Source of the DNA: Cohnella faecalis
GTDB lineage: Bacteria; Bacillota; Bacilli; Paenibacillales; Paenibacillaceae
Length of the DNA: 64,000 nucleotides
Reading direction: 5' to 3'
Assembly: GCF_003570905.1 (NCBI RefSeq)
Contig: NZ_QXJM01000039.1
Location: 1,054,001 to 1,118,000 of the forward strand
Positions 41,255 to 50,565 of the stretch are shown here, one piece after another (the first letter of the stretch is position 1; each line of letters begins with the position of its first letter). A program made the position numbers and the translations under genes. The notes under the pieces were generated by a model. That model worked only from the letters and a program-made list of their open reading frames with translations, made no database searches and had not been told where the DNA came from.

Positions 41255-43475
41255 GCTATCTCAAGTGAAGACGTCTACTTCAAAGACAAGACGTTAAAGA
41301 CGCTCAAAAATTATCAAGGTGCAACGCTCCTGGATACGTACGACTACATATATGACCCGGCTGGCAATCAGTTGAAGAAAACCGAGAGGGTGAACGGCGC
41401 CAACAAGGGAGAGACCAACTACCAATACGACGACTTGAACCGTCTGAAACAGGTCACGGAGCCGAGCGGCAAGATGACCGATTACACGTTCGACGCGTTC
41501 GGCAACCGTTCCAGCGAGCGAACGACGCAAGGCGCAGCAGTGACGGTTCTGAACTATTCGTACAATGAACAAAACCGGCTGATCGCCACGGCGGAAGTAA
41601 AGTCGACCGGCGATTTGCAGCAAGTGATGTTTACTTACGACAACAATGGTAATATGATCGCCAAGTCGTCGGAAATTACGAAGAAGATCGACCCGGCGAA
41701 CGTACCGACGCCAACGTTTGGCATTTTCATCTACGGCCAGGTCAATCAAAACACGCGCATCGCGCTACAAGTACGATGGATTTAACCAGCTTGTGAAAGT
41801 ATCTTCCGGCAGCGGCGGCTCCACGTACGAATACAACGGCGACGGCTTACGCGTGAAGAAAACGACAGCCAGCGGTACGACCGCGTATCTGTACGAGTAC
41901 GACAAAGTGGTGCTGGAAACGGACGGAGCCGGCAAGCAAACGGCCCGCAACACGTACGGCATCAACCTGATCACCCGCACGGCAGGCACAGACAAATTCT
42001 TCTACCTGTACAACGGCCACGCTGACGTCACGGCACTGATCAACACGGTCGGAACAATCGTCGGCACGTACGAATACGACGCATTCGGAAACATCACGAA
42101 CAAGACCGGCACGTCCAACAACTCGATCCGTTACGCAGGATACCAGTACGACGAGGAGAACAAGCTGTACTACCTGAACGCTCGTTACTACGATCCGAAA
42201 ATCGCCCGCTTCTTAAGCGAGGACACTTATCGGGGACAGGCGGACGATCCTTTGTCGCTGAATTTGTATTCTTACGTGCATAACGAGCCGATGATGTATG
42301 TCGATCCGACAGGGAATACAGATGTGTCCTTACGAGAAATAGCCGGAGCTACAGGATCAACAATCGTTTACGATGCTAAAACAAAGACAGCCACAGTCAC
42401 GCTGGTGTCGGGCTATAGCGTAACGTTTGATCCCAAACAAAAGGGATCGGGTGTCACTCTTGTTAATGGCAGAATGATTGTTGATAATGAAGTCTTCGAC
42501 AAGATGATGACTGGAAGCAAGAAAACGAGCAGCGGGACAATTTACGCCTATGTAGATTCTTATGTTGCGCCTTCTGTGAAAGATAAAAAAGGAAACGAAA
42601 TTGAAGCCGCTAAAGTAGCGGTCGTGACATTAGTAGGAAAACAAACGAACAGCTATGTAAAAAATGATTTTGGCTTTGCCGTACCTGAGATGAAGACTCT
42701 TAGGAATAGTACGGTTATTTACAACAAAGATACGAATAAGGTATTGGATACTACATCGGTATTTAGTTTACCGTCATTTTTGTCACCTCAAGCATTAGGC
42801 GGGGAGAACTCCAACTCCCTTGCGTACTCTGCATTGGTGGGTTACGCGTTTAAAGATGGAGAAATGAATAAGGGAGAGAGAAAACAACTAGATTTCTCTA
42901 AAGATGGTGCAGCTTTACTAGAATTATCGATTAGATTAAATAAACAAGGTATGTCACTGGCTCAAGCTTCGTTTCTTTACCAGCAACAGTATGGTAATTT
43001 TGATTTAGTAGCTGCTTACGCCGGTATTAGAAGCATAAAAGTAGGCGGGTCTGTATCTGCTCCTGTCAAGGTAGTCAACAGAAGTTCGTTTACCTCTAAC
43101 AGAAGAAGTTCGAATACTTCTCAGGGTGCGGGTAATAGTGCTAAGCTTAGTAGTTCAACTAATCCGAATGATTATCTGAACACTGCCTTAAAACGGCAAG
43201 GGCTTGATAAAGCACCAAGTAATTTTAAAGAAAAATGGTCTCAAGATGGATATGATTATGAAGTTCGGATTCATCCTGCTGACCCTAAATACGGAAAGCA
43301 AGGAGACATCTATCGAGTTGCAAGGCGTGAACAAGGCACAGATGCAAATGGTCAAGGAAAGGGTTGGGAGTATATGGACTCGAATGGTAACTGGCATTCT
43401 ACAAGTAGCTTAAAACCTCAGAACCCATCCTATAATGCTCAAGCTGCCGCAGATACACATATTCAACTTAAATAG
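41255..43475 (+). pseudogene. Rhs core copy 2 with toxin tip 3 (type 30-like)
   Basis: Core fragment starts abruptly at DVYFKDKTLKTLKNYQGATLL without an upstream start. It lacks about 23 bases near 41767 relative to the copy at 46.5 kb, shifting the frame from 41189-41785 to 41718-43475. The second frame holds the hallmark [20 protein letters not shown], a low-complexity linker and an AT-rich tip. The tip ends KWSQDGYDYEVRIHPADPKY...GDIYRVARRE...GKGWEYMDSNGNWHSTSSLKP...AADTHIQLK. I recognise this as the polymorphic toxin type 30 pattern, a predicted nuclease, from memory only. It reads as a silent tip donor rather than a full gene. Confidence 0.78.
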
Positions 43476-43486
43476 AGGGTGACAAA

Positions 43487-43867
43487 ATGGAGATATTAGA
43501 GACTAAAAAAGTTGTTGAAGATATTAACACGTTCATTGGAAGCCAACTATGGTTAGACTTTGAAGTATTGCAATACGATAAACAAAAGCTGACCATAATA
43601 GGTAGTATCGATATTTCTAATATGCATGACATAGAGATAGTTTTTGAAGATATTTTCTTTGTATCTTTGCCTATTGAATGGAAGACGGATACTTCAAGAC
43701 CAGTACTTTCTATTTTAGAAGGGGAAAAAGCAAAAATACTGAACAAGAAATTTCAGGTGGAACAAGGGCATAGCATTTTTGCTTTTGCCCCCGAAGATTA
43801 TCCCGATGATTTTGGATGTTATGTGTGTGCGAAAAAAATAGCGTTTAACCTGACCTCTGAAAAATAA
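43487..43867 (+). CDS. Putative immunity protein for tip 3
   Basis: 126 residues, ATG 43487 after AGAGGGTG, 12 bases behind the tip stop. It is acidic with alternating strands (DFEVLQYDKQKLTIIGSIDIS, IEIVFEDIFFVSLPIEWKTD) and ends FAFAPEDYPDDFGCYVCAKKIAFNL. I do not recognise a named family. Position and AT-rich composition matching the tip are the evidence for immunity. Confidence 0.7.
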   Translation: MEILETKKVVEDINTFIGSQLWLDFEVLQYDKQKLTIIGSIDISNMHDIEIVFEDIFFVSLPIEWKTDTSRPVLSILEGEKAKILNKKFQVEQGHSIFAFAPEDYPDDFGCYVCAKKIAFNLTSEK

Positions 43868-43879
43868 GTGCTTTTTTCT

Positions 43880-43913
43880 ACCTTGATTGGCTTCATGCCT
43901 CTCAAGGTTTTTT
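43880..43913 (+). terminator. Rho-independent terminator after tip 3 immunity gene
   Basis: ACCTTGA (43880-43886) with TCAAGGT (43902-43908) and a T-run. The loop TTGGCTTCATGCCTC differs from that at 41193 by one base. Confidence 0.85.
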
Positions 43914-44074
43914 CATTGGTGGGGCTACCCAGTGTCGAATGAACTCATCATTCAACCAATAACACATCTAACCCATGTAATACCCGTATAAAGATTTTTT
44001 GAATTTGTTGTACAGACATCAATGCTTTAAAACAGATCGATTATGGCTAGATATCATTATGATTAGGGCTCACA
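43914..44074 (+). repeat. Diverged copy of the post-immunity spacer
   Basis: GGTGGGGCTACCCAGTGTCGAATGAAC and later ATTCAACCAATAACACAT and GATCGATTATGG match the spacers behind the DUF4291 copies with scattered changes. No coding potential is seen. It joins tip 3 to the next Rhs-core fragment. Confidence 0.65.
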
Positions 44075-45069
44075 ATGGGTTACTATGGCGAGACGACCAC
44101 CGATCCGAAAGGGAACGTGACGGCCAAAGTTTATGACAAAACCGGACGATTGTACCAAGTCAAGGATGGCAGCACGGTTCAGTCCACGTATGTCTACTAT
44201 GCGGACGGAAGCCAGAACACGGTGACATACGCGAACGGATCCAAGGAAGAATACGTCTACTTCAAAGACAAGACGCTGAAGACACTCAAAAACTATCAAG
44301 GCGCGACGCTTCTGGATACGTACGACTACACGTATGACGCTGCCGGCAATCAGTTGAAGAAAACCGAGAAGGTGAACGGTGCCAACAAAGGCGATACCAA
44401 CTACCAATACGATGACTTGAACCGTCTGAAAAAGGTCACGGAGCCGGGCGGCAAGGTGACCGACTACACGTTCGACGCGTTCGGCAACCGTTCCAGCGAG
44501 AAAACAACGCAAGGCGCGGCGGTAACGGTGCTGAACTATTCGTACGGAGCACTGCCGAATTCGTTGCTAGCTTTATTCCTTATGCGGGGACCGCTGTCGA
44601 CTTCTTTAGTAATCCTTCAACAGCTTATGCTGCAACTCCTGGCAGCTCGGCACTTTCAAAAATCCAAAAAAATCAGAGTATAATTGAAGGGATAATAGCG
44701 AAGGATGCGAAGTATGGTGCAAAATATACGGTGTATGAACTTTATGAAGTTGACAAAGATGGTAAAGAAAAAGTCAAATATGTTGGGAGAACGAGGCAGA
44801 ATATCAATGAAAGATTGACCCAACATGAAAAGTCAGATCCAAATAAAAAAGGGCTGGAAACAAGAATAGCTGAGCAAGATGGTAAAAGGCTAACAGGATT
44901 GACTTATTCTGAAGGAAGGGGACTTGAATCTGTAGTTTACGAGAAAAGAATTAAACAAGAGGGTAAACTACTAAACCGGATAAAACCAATAGATTTGAGT
45001 GAACTTGGAAAAGAAACAAAAAAAGGAATGAAAGCGGCGGAATACCTAAAAAAGCTTCGCAATTTTTAA
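44075..45069 (+). pseudogene. Rhs core copy 3 joined out of frame to GIY-YIG toxin tip 4
   Basis: ATG 44075 lies at GYYGETTTDPKGNVTAKVYD and the core reads cleanly to AAVTVLNYSYG (about 44550), where it stops being Rhs. The following AT-rich tip is in another frame: STAEFVASFIPYAGTAVDFF, a linker, then VYELYEVDKDGKEKVKYVGRTRQNINERLTQHEK and GLTYSEGRGLESVVYEKRIKQEGKLLNRIKPI. The Y...YVGRT...R...H pattern with a following Glu marks a GIY-YIG/URI-type nuclease, a known polymorphic-toxin tip. From 44731 the tip domain alone spans 112 residues. Core length is only about 155 residues, so this is a tip cassette rather than a complete Rhs gene. Confidence 0.78.
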
Positions 45070-45228
45070 AGAGATAAAAAGGAGTAATACCTCCACGGAG
45101 ATACGCACAAAAGTAAGTCCATTTTGATGTTCTGTAAGGTGCATATTGGTTGAATTGCTTCGTTTTCGTAAAATATCATAATTGATTTTCGAATTTTGGA
45201 AACATGAACTAAAAAAGGGCGGGCTCAG

Positions 45229-45714
45229 ATGGCCAAGAGAGTAAAGTTTCAGATAGGGGATCTAGTGTCGATTCCCCTGGAAAATGAATCCTTTGGGAGT
45301 ATGGTAGGTAGGATTTTGAATATTGATGGTGGATCGGTTCTTTTAGAGGTATATCGCACGCATCCCATTGCGAATGCTTCAGAGTTTGACTATGATGCCG
45401 TAAAGGATAAGAGACCAATACTTATAATGTGGTGTTACAATAAAGCAATTAAGAATGGCAGTTGGGTCATATTCGATAGGAAGCCGGTTGAGTCCTATGG
45501 AGACATTTATTTTTATTCTGAAATTTCTACTGATGAATTCTCACTAACTAAAGATAATGGTACTGTGGTAGGTGAATTAACAGGAGTTAGAGTTAGTGCA
45601 GAGGAAGCAAAAAAACATTATCCTTACGGTATTTCAAATGAAATTGCTCTACCTCGAAGGTTAAAATACCTTCTCCAAGCAGAAGGTATTTTGAGTCCTG
45701 ACTCGGGGACTTGA
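45229..45714 (+). CDS. Putative immunity protein for tip 4 (Imm26-like)
   Basis: 161 residues, ATG 45229 preceded by AAAAAAGGGCGGG. The N-terminus KFQIGDLVSIPLENESFGSMVGRILN followed by DGGSVLLEVYRT and, later, IFDRKPVESYG recalls the Imm26 family of small immunity proteins (SH3-like start). The family name is from memory. It follows the GIY-YIG tip by 160 bases with no other gene between, and a strong terminator closes the unit. Confidence 0.72.
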   Translation: MAKRVKFQIGDLVSIPLENESFGSMVGRILNIDGGSVLLEVYRTHPIANASEFDYDAVKDKRPILIMWCYNKAIKNGSWVIFDRKPVESYGDIYFYSEISTDEFSLTKDNGTVVGELTGVRVSAEEAKKHYPYGISNEIALPRRLKYLLQAEGILSPDSGT

Positions 45715-45743
45715 CAGGTACAAAGAGTAAATGGATCGAATTA

Positions 45744-45783
45744 GAACCCTTGAGGGCTTTATCCCTCAAGGGTTCTTTATTTT
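45744..45783 (+). terminator. Rho-independent terminator after tip 4 immunity gene
   Basis: A perfect 13-bp stem, GAACCCTTGAGGG (45744-45756) with CCCTCAAGGGTTC (45763-45775), loop CTTTAT, then TTTATTTT. Confidence 0.92.
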
Positions 45784-45818
45784 AAAATAGAATTTAACAA
45801 AGGCAACTAGCCCACCAT

Positions 45819-47870
45819 GACGGACGGAACGGGTTAACCTCAGGTTACTATGGCGAAACGACCACCGATCCGAAAGGGAACGTGACCGCCAAAGTCTATG
45901 ACAAAACCGGACGACTGTATCAAGTCAAGGATGGCAGTACGGTTCAATCCACGTATGTCTACTATGCAGACGGAAGCCAGAACACGGTAACGTACGCGAA
46001 CGGATCTAAGGAAGAGTACGTCTATTTCAAAGACAAGACTTTGAAGACGCTCAAAAACTATCAAGGTGCAACGCTCCTGGATACGTACGACTACACGTAT
46101 GACGCTGCCGGCAATCAGTTGACGAAAAACGAGAAGGTGAACGGCGCCAACAAGGGCGAAACCAACTACCAATACGACGACTTGAACCGTCTGAAAAAGG
46201 TGACGGAGCCGGGCGGCAAGGTGACCGACTACACGTTCGACGCGTTCGGCAACCGTTCCAGCGAGCGAACGACGCAAGGCGCAGCGGTTACGGTACTCAA
46301 CTATTCGTACAATGAACAAAACCGTCTGATCGCCACGGCGGGAAGTAAAGTCGACGGGCGAATTGCAGCAAGTGACCTTCACGTACGACAACAACGGCAA
46401 TATGATCGCCAAGTCGACGGAAATCACGAAGAAGATCGACCCGGCGAACGTACCGACGCCAACGTTTGGTATCTTCATCTACGGTCAGAACAATACGAAC
46501 TCGCGCATCGCGCCGGTTGTGGACAGCGTAGCCCGTTACGAGTACGATGGGTTTAACCAGCTTGTGAAGGTATCTTCCGGCAGCAGTGGTTCCACGTACG
46601 AATACAACGGCGACGGCTTGCGCGTGAAGAAAACGACGAGCAGCGGTACGACCGCTTATCTGTACGAGTACGACAAAGTGGTGCTGGAAACCGACGGAGC
46701 CGGCAAGCAAACGGCCCGCAATATGTACGGCATCAACCTGATCACCCGCACGGCAGGCACAGACAAATTCTTCTACCTGTACAACGGCCATGCCGACGTC
46801 ACGGCACTGATCAACACCGCCGGAACGATTGTCGGAACATACGAATACGACGCGTTCGGAAACATAACAAACAAGACCGGCACAATGAACAACTCGATTC
46901 GTTACGCAGGGTACCAGTACGATGAGGAGAACAAGCTGTACTACCTGAACGCCCGCTACTACGATCCGAAAATCGCCCGCTTCTTGAGTGAGGATACGTA
47001 TCGGGGGCAAGCGGACGATCCTTTGTCGCTGAACTTGTACACGTATGTAAATAACGAGCCAATGATGTATGTCGATCCGACGGGACATACAACAATTAGA
47101 CAAGGCGATAAAGGCGATTCGGTAAAGGCTATTCAGGAAATGTTGGTTAAAGCAGGATATAATGTTAGTACGGACGGAAAATTCGGTCCAAAAACGGAAG
47201 CGGCAATTAAACAGTTCCAAAAAGACGTGGGGATAAAGGCAGATGGTGTGGTCGGAAATCAAACCTACAATGTTTTGGGAGCAGCAGCTTCAACAAAAAA
47301 TTTGCCATCATATGTGCAAGAATCAACCTTAGCCTATGCGAAAAGATCAGCTACAGGCGGCATAAGTCCAAATGAAGTCATCATGTCCGAGGCGAGCTAT
47401 GAAAAGACATTAAAAGAAATTGTAGATACAAGAACAAGGGTAGAAAGCTATACCCATGCAAATGTGGTAGTTACAACAAAAGTTGAAAATAATGTTTTGA
47501 AAGTCACTGGGGTAGAGGTCAGTCCGAAAAAACCACTAGGACCCAAGCCGGTGCAACCACAGAGTGCTAAGTCTACATCATCCATTGATTATGATTATAG
47601 TGCGATGATGGCAGGTTGGGTTGGGGAGCCTAAAAAATCAACAGCTCAAAAAATACTTCAGTTTGCTGAAGACACCTCAGGTTACACTGCGTTAAAAACA
47701 ATTGGAGATCCAAAGTCAACTCAGATAGATGTTTATGTTGCTTTAGCCGCAATGGCCCTATTCCAGGTCCTGATATGAAAATTAAAGGAAATACGGGCGA
47801 AAAACCAAAACCAAAACCAAAAACGTACTATCACGTAACTTCCAAGGAGTCAGCCCAGAAGATTATGCAA
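45819..47870 (+). pseudogene. Rhs core copy 4 with peptidoglycan-binding linker and truncated tip 5
   Basis: The most complete duplicate of the Rhs core: from a sequence matching ATGACGGACGGAACG of the main gene to [35 protein letters not shown]. An extra G in GGG near 46340 splits it (45882-46556 and 46363-47778). After the core comes a PG_binding_1 repeat ([44 protein letters not shown]), a linker, and near 47757 a lost C. Behind that shift the reading continues [11 protein letters not shown], then KPKPKPKTYYHVTSKESAQKIMQ. That is the beginning of a toxin tip cut off by the transposon remnant. No immunity gene remains. Confidence 0.8.
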
Positions 47871-48977
47871 ATCAATTCGCTGGCGGATGGCTGCATAAGC
47901 TTGTAACCCGATCCGATCCCACAGTTCGCTCTGTCCGACTAGGATGAGTGCCATTGGACTTTGCGCATCCATCTTGAAGTTCAGCAAGAAGCGAACCTCC
48001 TCCAGCATCTCGCGATCTAATAGATGAGCTTCATCTACGACCACCACTGGTTGCAAGCGGTGAATCCCTCGCATGAGCTCGATCTCCCGATGCAACTGAC
48101 GCTTAGCGTCCCCCCGGTAGAACTTCGATTCGCAACCGAGTTGCTCCAGCAGGCCCTTGTAGAAATGACGGGGCGTAAGCTTGGAGTCCGACAAATACAG
48201 TACCTTATACTTCGCCGGATCTAACACTGCTGTAAATCGCCGAATGGTTGTCGTTTTCCCCGTTCCACAGTCGCCGGTGACGACCGCGAACCATTGCCGC
48301 TCTGCCGCGTATTCCAGTCGTCCGAGCGTCTCTTCAATGGTAAGCTCCGTGGTGTCGGCCGGGTCATACACAACGTCCACCGTGCAACCAATGAATTTAA
48401 GTCCCACTTCGTACTTACGATCCATAAAGCTGATGCAGCCAGATTTGTCCACTTTACGCGTCTCGCAGTGCAGGAATGCATTCGCTAACACTTCTGGATC
48501 AATGAACCGCAGAGGTTTCTTGTCGCCGCGAAAGACTGATTCCGGACTGCGCCTGTTCTCTAGCGCTGAGTGCGGTTTGTTCTGGTAGCACTCGCTGAGC
48601 CACACGTGAAACAGCTCGTTTAATCGTGCTAAGGTTTGAGGCTTCGTAAGTGCCGCTTCACTTAAGAAGCCGTCGACGACACGATTAAAACGCTCTACCT
48701 TGCCTGTGGCCTCTGGCGAATAGGGCTTTGCAAATAGTAGTCGTACGCCAAGCTTGGAACAAGCGCGCGTCATCCACTTCGTGCGATATTGCTTCCCATT
48801 GTCGAAGTAGACGGCTTCCGGTAGGCCGTATTTCTGAATTGCCTTACGGTAGCAATCCTCGATAATGGTCTTATCCATGACCGGATAGAACTCTCCATGC
48901 AGCACATACCTTGTCGCGTCGACAATGAAGACGACGAGGAACACCTGCTTCTTTGCGCCGTCCGGTCCAATAGGCAA
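47850..48977 (-). pseudogene. Transposase C-half fused in frame to AAA ATPase
   Basis: 375 residues. The first 210 are a retroviral-integrase-type transposase: first Asp in VVFIVDATRYVLHGEF, second in AVYFDNGKQYRT, and Glu in ATGKVERFNRVVDGFLSE. The sequence then passes from the transposase beta-barrel (VVYDPADTTELTIE) directly into an ATPase at TLGRLEYAAERQWFAVV (near 48330). The ATPase part has Walker A TGDCGTGKTTTIRRF and Walker B VVVVDEAHLLDREML. The N-terminal 40 or so residues of the ATPase and the end of the transposase are missing, so this is a deletion fusion. The C-terminal RQRIDLHNLLG departs from the family after RID, marking the truncation. Confidence 0.8.
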
Positions 48978-49547
48978 GTAAGGGCCAAACTTGATATCCG
49001 AATGTCAGAGCCGATTGCGATGACGTTGCTGGAAGCGCCTTGCGGCCACACCGGATTCGGCGTATATCCGCATGTGACGTGTGCTGTAACCGCGCGATGC
49101 AAGTCTTTCTTGCAACGTGCTGCGCTTAATTTCACCAGGTTGGATCCGGCTTTCCCATTCTAGAATCTGAATGATCTGTGCAACGCTTCGCCCCGGCACT
49201 TCTCGGCGTAAGAGGATGGCTTGCTCCATGACTTCGGGCGCGATGTTGCTTGATTCCTGACGACCTTTGCTCTTGGGACGCAATCCCCCGAAGCCTTCCT
49301 CACGATACTTTGCCAGGTAACGGCGTAGCGTCCGATCCGATAACCCATACTGCTCGCAGATCTGCTTCTTTAACGCCTGAGTCTTGGCTGAATCCAGTCT
49401 CTCTATCAGCGGCTTAATGTTTGGCAAGAATAAGGAAAAATTCACAAAAAAATGATATAAATTGCATATTCGATAAAAATCGCTATTTACTGGAAATGCT
49501 TTAGGTGGTAATATGTGGGAGTCGATCAAGAAATGATCTTTAACCAA
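47868..49547 (-). mobile_element. Decayed two-gene transposon (DDE transposase plus AAA ATPase), internal deletion
   Basis: On the minus strand an HTH region (49547-49005) and a DDE integrase-type domain lie in the same frame, separated only by a TGA at 49005-49007 where RLWHSD would be expected. The integrase then runs in frame into the middle of an ExeA/TniB-like ATPase, and the ATPase ends abruptly in the Rhs tip near 47868. Gene order and the pairing are those of two-component transposons of this type. I could not identify terminal repeats. It interrupts tip 5. Confidence 0.75.
49005..49547 (-). pseudogene. Transposase N-terminal HTH region, ended by nonsense codon
   Basis: Residues from about 45 on are transposase: SAKTQALKKQICEQYGLSDRTLRRYLAKYREEGFGGLRP, a helix-turn-helix of the Mu/IS481 type, then a second HTH (EVMEQAILLRREVPGRSVAQIIQILE, RSTLQERLASRGYS). 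It ends RFQQRHRNRL and TGA, and the same frame carries on with HSDIKFGPYLPIGPDGAKK. The first 40 residues look unlike transposase and are probably outside the element. Confidence 0.72.
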
Positions 49548-49679
49548 TCTGATTGGATTGAGGTAATAAAGACAGTGTTAGACGCTTCCACTAACATTCA
49601 GAGTGGTTCTGGCGAATTATTTCTTCAATATTTAATAAAATCGAAGAACAAAGCAAAGGGCTTTATCAGGATGAAATAA
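49533..49679 (+). CDS. Short unrecognised frame upstream of the peptide cluster
   Basis: A 48-codon frame (IFNQSDWIEVIKTVLDASTN...). A one-base shift near 49625 would extend it by IISSIFNKIEEQSKGLYQDEITNYKI to a stop at about 49724. The extended version looks more protein-like than either piece. It could be a truncated regulator of the cluster cut by the transposon end. No RBS or family is evident. Confidence 0.2.
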   Translation: MIFNQSDWIEVIKTVLDASTNIQSGSGELFLQYLIKSKNKAKGFIRMK

Positions 49680-49732
49680 CCAATTATAAAATAAATAATT
49701 ACCACTTAGCAATGAAAGGACGTTGACTTATT

Positions 49733-50148
49733 TTGGAGTTATTAAGAAAAAAAGAAAATCCAATTAACGTTATTAATGAAAGTACGTTTTCTAGTTGGAA
49801 TTCTACTGAGGTTAAATTGCCTATAACGGGGACACAAGTCTTATTCTTTATATCGCTTCATTGTACTCACTGCATTGATCTCACACCCAGCTTATCAGAA
49901 ATCAAACAAGAATTCACAAATATTGACTTTGTGTTATTTTCTACAGGGATAATGAAGACAATCAAGAGATGTCGAAATATTTCAACTGGGAATTTCCAGT
50001 TGTACATTTAAATCAAAGCGGAATGGAACTTCAATTCGGAATAAATAGGTTGCCCTATATGATTTTAGTGGTAGACGGTAACATCATACTATCCGGCGTG
50101 GTGTATAACAAATCTGATTTCTCTCAACTCGTAACAACACGCACTTAA
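49733..50148 (+). pseudogene. Thioredoxin-fold protein with CTHC motif (one-base frameshift)
   Basis: TTG 49733 start. The sequence LPITGTQVLFFISLHCTHCIDLTPSLSEIKQEF has the strand-CxxC-helix of a thioredoxin or TlpA-like oxidoreductase, active site C-T-H-C. The frame ends at 50011. Adding one G to the GGG near 49948 gives FSTGDNEDNQEMSKYFNWEFPVVHLNQSGMELQFGINRLPYMILVVDGNIILSGVV to 50148, including the cis-Pro-containing LPYMILV strand. The mended protein has 138 residues. No signal peptide is visible. Next to the eight-cysteine peptide it may form, reduce or shuffle disulfides. Confidence 0.72.
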
Positions 50149-50177
50149 ATCGTTACTGCTGAAAGGAGGTGAGAAAA

Positions 50178-50372
50178 ATGGCGTGCTCTTGTCCAGATTC
50201 AACTTATACTCAGACGCTTTCCGATTTGAGTAATGCATGTGTCAGTGGTGCCTGCACCTGGGGAAGTTCAACTTACTCTAAGATTTTAAAATCTTACAAG
50301 ACTATGACTTGTACTAAAAATGGAGTCGCTACAACAAGTGCTTGCGAGATTAATGCCGGATGCTGCGCTTAA
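50178..50372 (+). CDS. Small eight-cysteine peptide, bacteriocin-like candidate
   Basis: 64 residues starting at ATG 50178, seven bases after a near-perfect AAAGGAGGTGA. A GTG at 50169 would overlap the RBS. Cysteines lie at 3, 5, 21, 26, 45, 56, 62 and 63, beginning ACSC and ending GCCA; Ser and Thr make up over a quarter of the residues. There is no signal peptide. A weak GA-type processing site (LSNACVSGA, after residue 25) is possible. No lanthionine, radical-SAM or YcaO enzyme is nearby; instead two CxxC thioredoxin-fold proteins, a MauE-like protein and an ABC exporter surround it. A secreted disulfide-rich peptide, perhaps antimicrobial, is my inference. The eight-cysteine number recalls fulvocin C, without claiming homology. 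Confidence 0.75.
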   Translation: MACSCPDSTYTQTLSDLSNACVSGACTWGSSTYSKILKSYKTMTCTKNGVATTSACEINAGCCA

Positions 50373-50385
50373 TTATTGATCATTC

Positions 50386-50425
50386 TTAATGGAAGAGAAG
50401 AGTTTTTACTCTTCTCTTCCATTAA
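50386..50425 (+). terminator. Very stable hairpin after the peptide gene
   Basis: An 18-bp perfect stem (50386-50403 with 50408-50425) and a TTTT loop start 13 bases after the peptide stop. The flanking sequence AAATCC has no T-run, so it may act as a partial terminator or a 3' stabiliser that favours the peptide over downstream genes. Confidence 0.75.
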
Positions 50426-50565
50426 ATCCATCAGGCGCCTCCTAAAGGATTTATAAGACTCTAATTCAATTGATTAAAATTTCTACACATATAAATATAA
50501 TTATATCTTCGTCCGTGTATCACTCCTAGAAAGAAACATCCAATAAATTCACTGGGGGATTATTT

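Noticed and set aside
50178..50372. Lanthipeptide or sactipeptide precursor
   Set aside because: The peptide is rich in Ser, Thr and Cys, but no LanB/C/M, radical-SAM or YcaO gene is present nearby.
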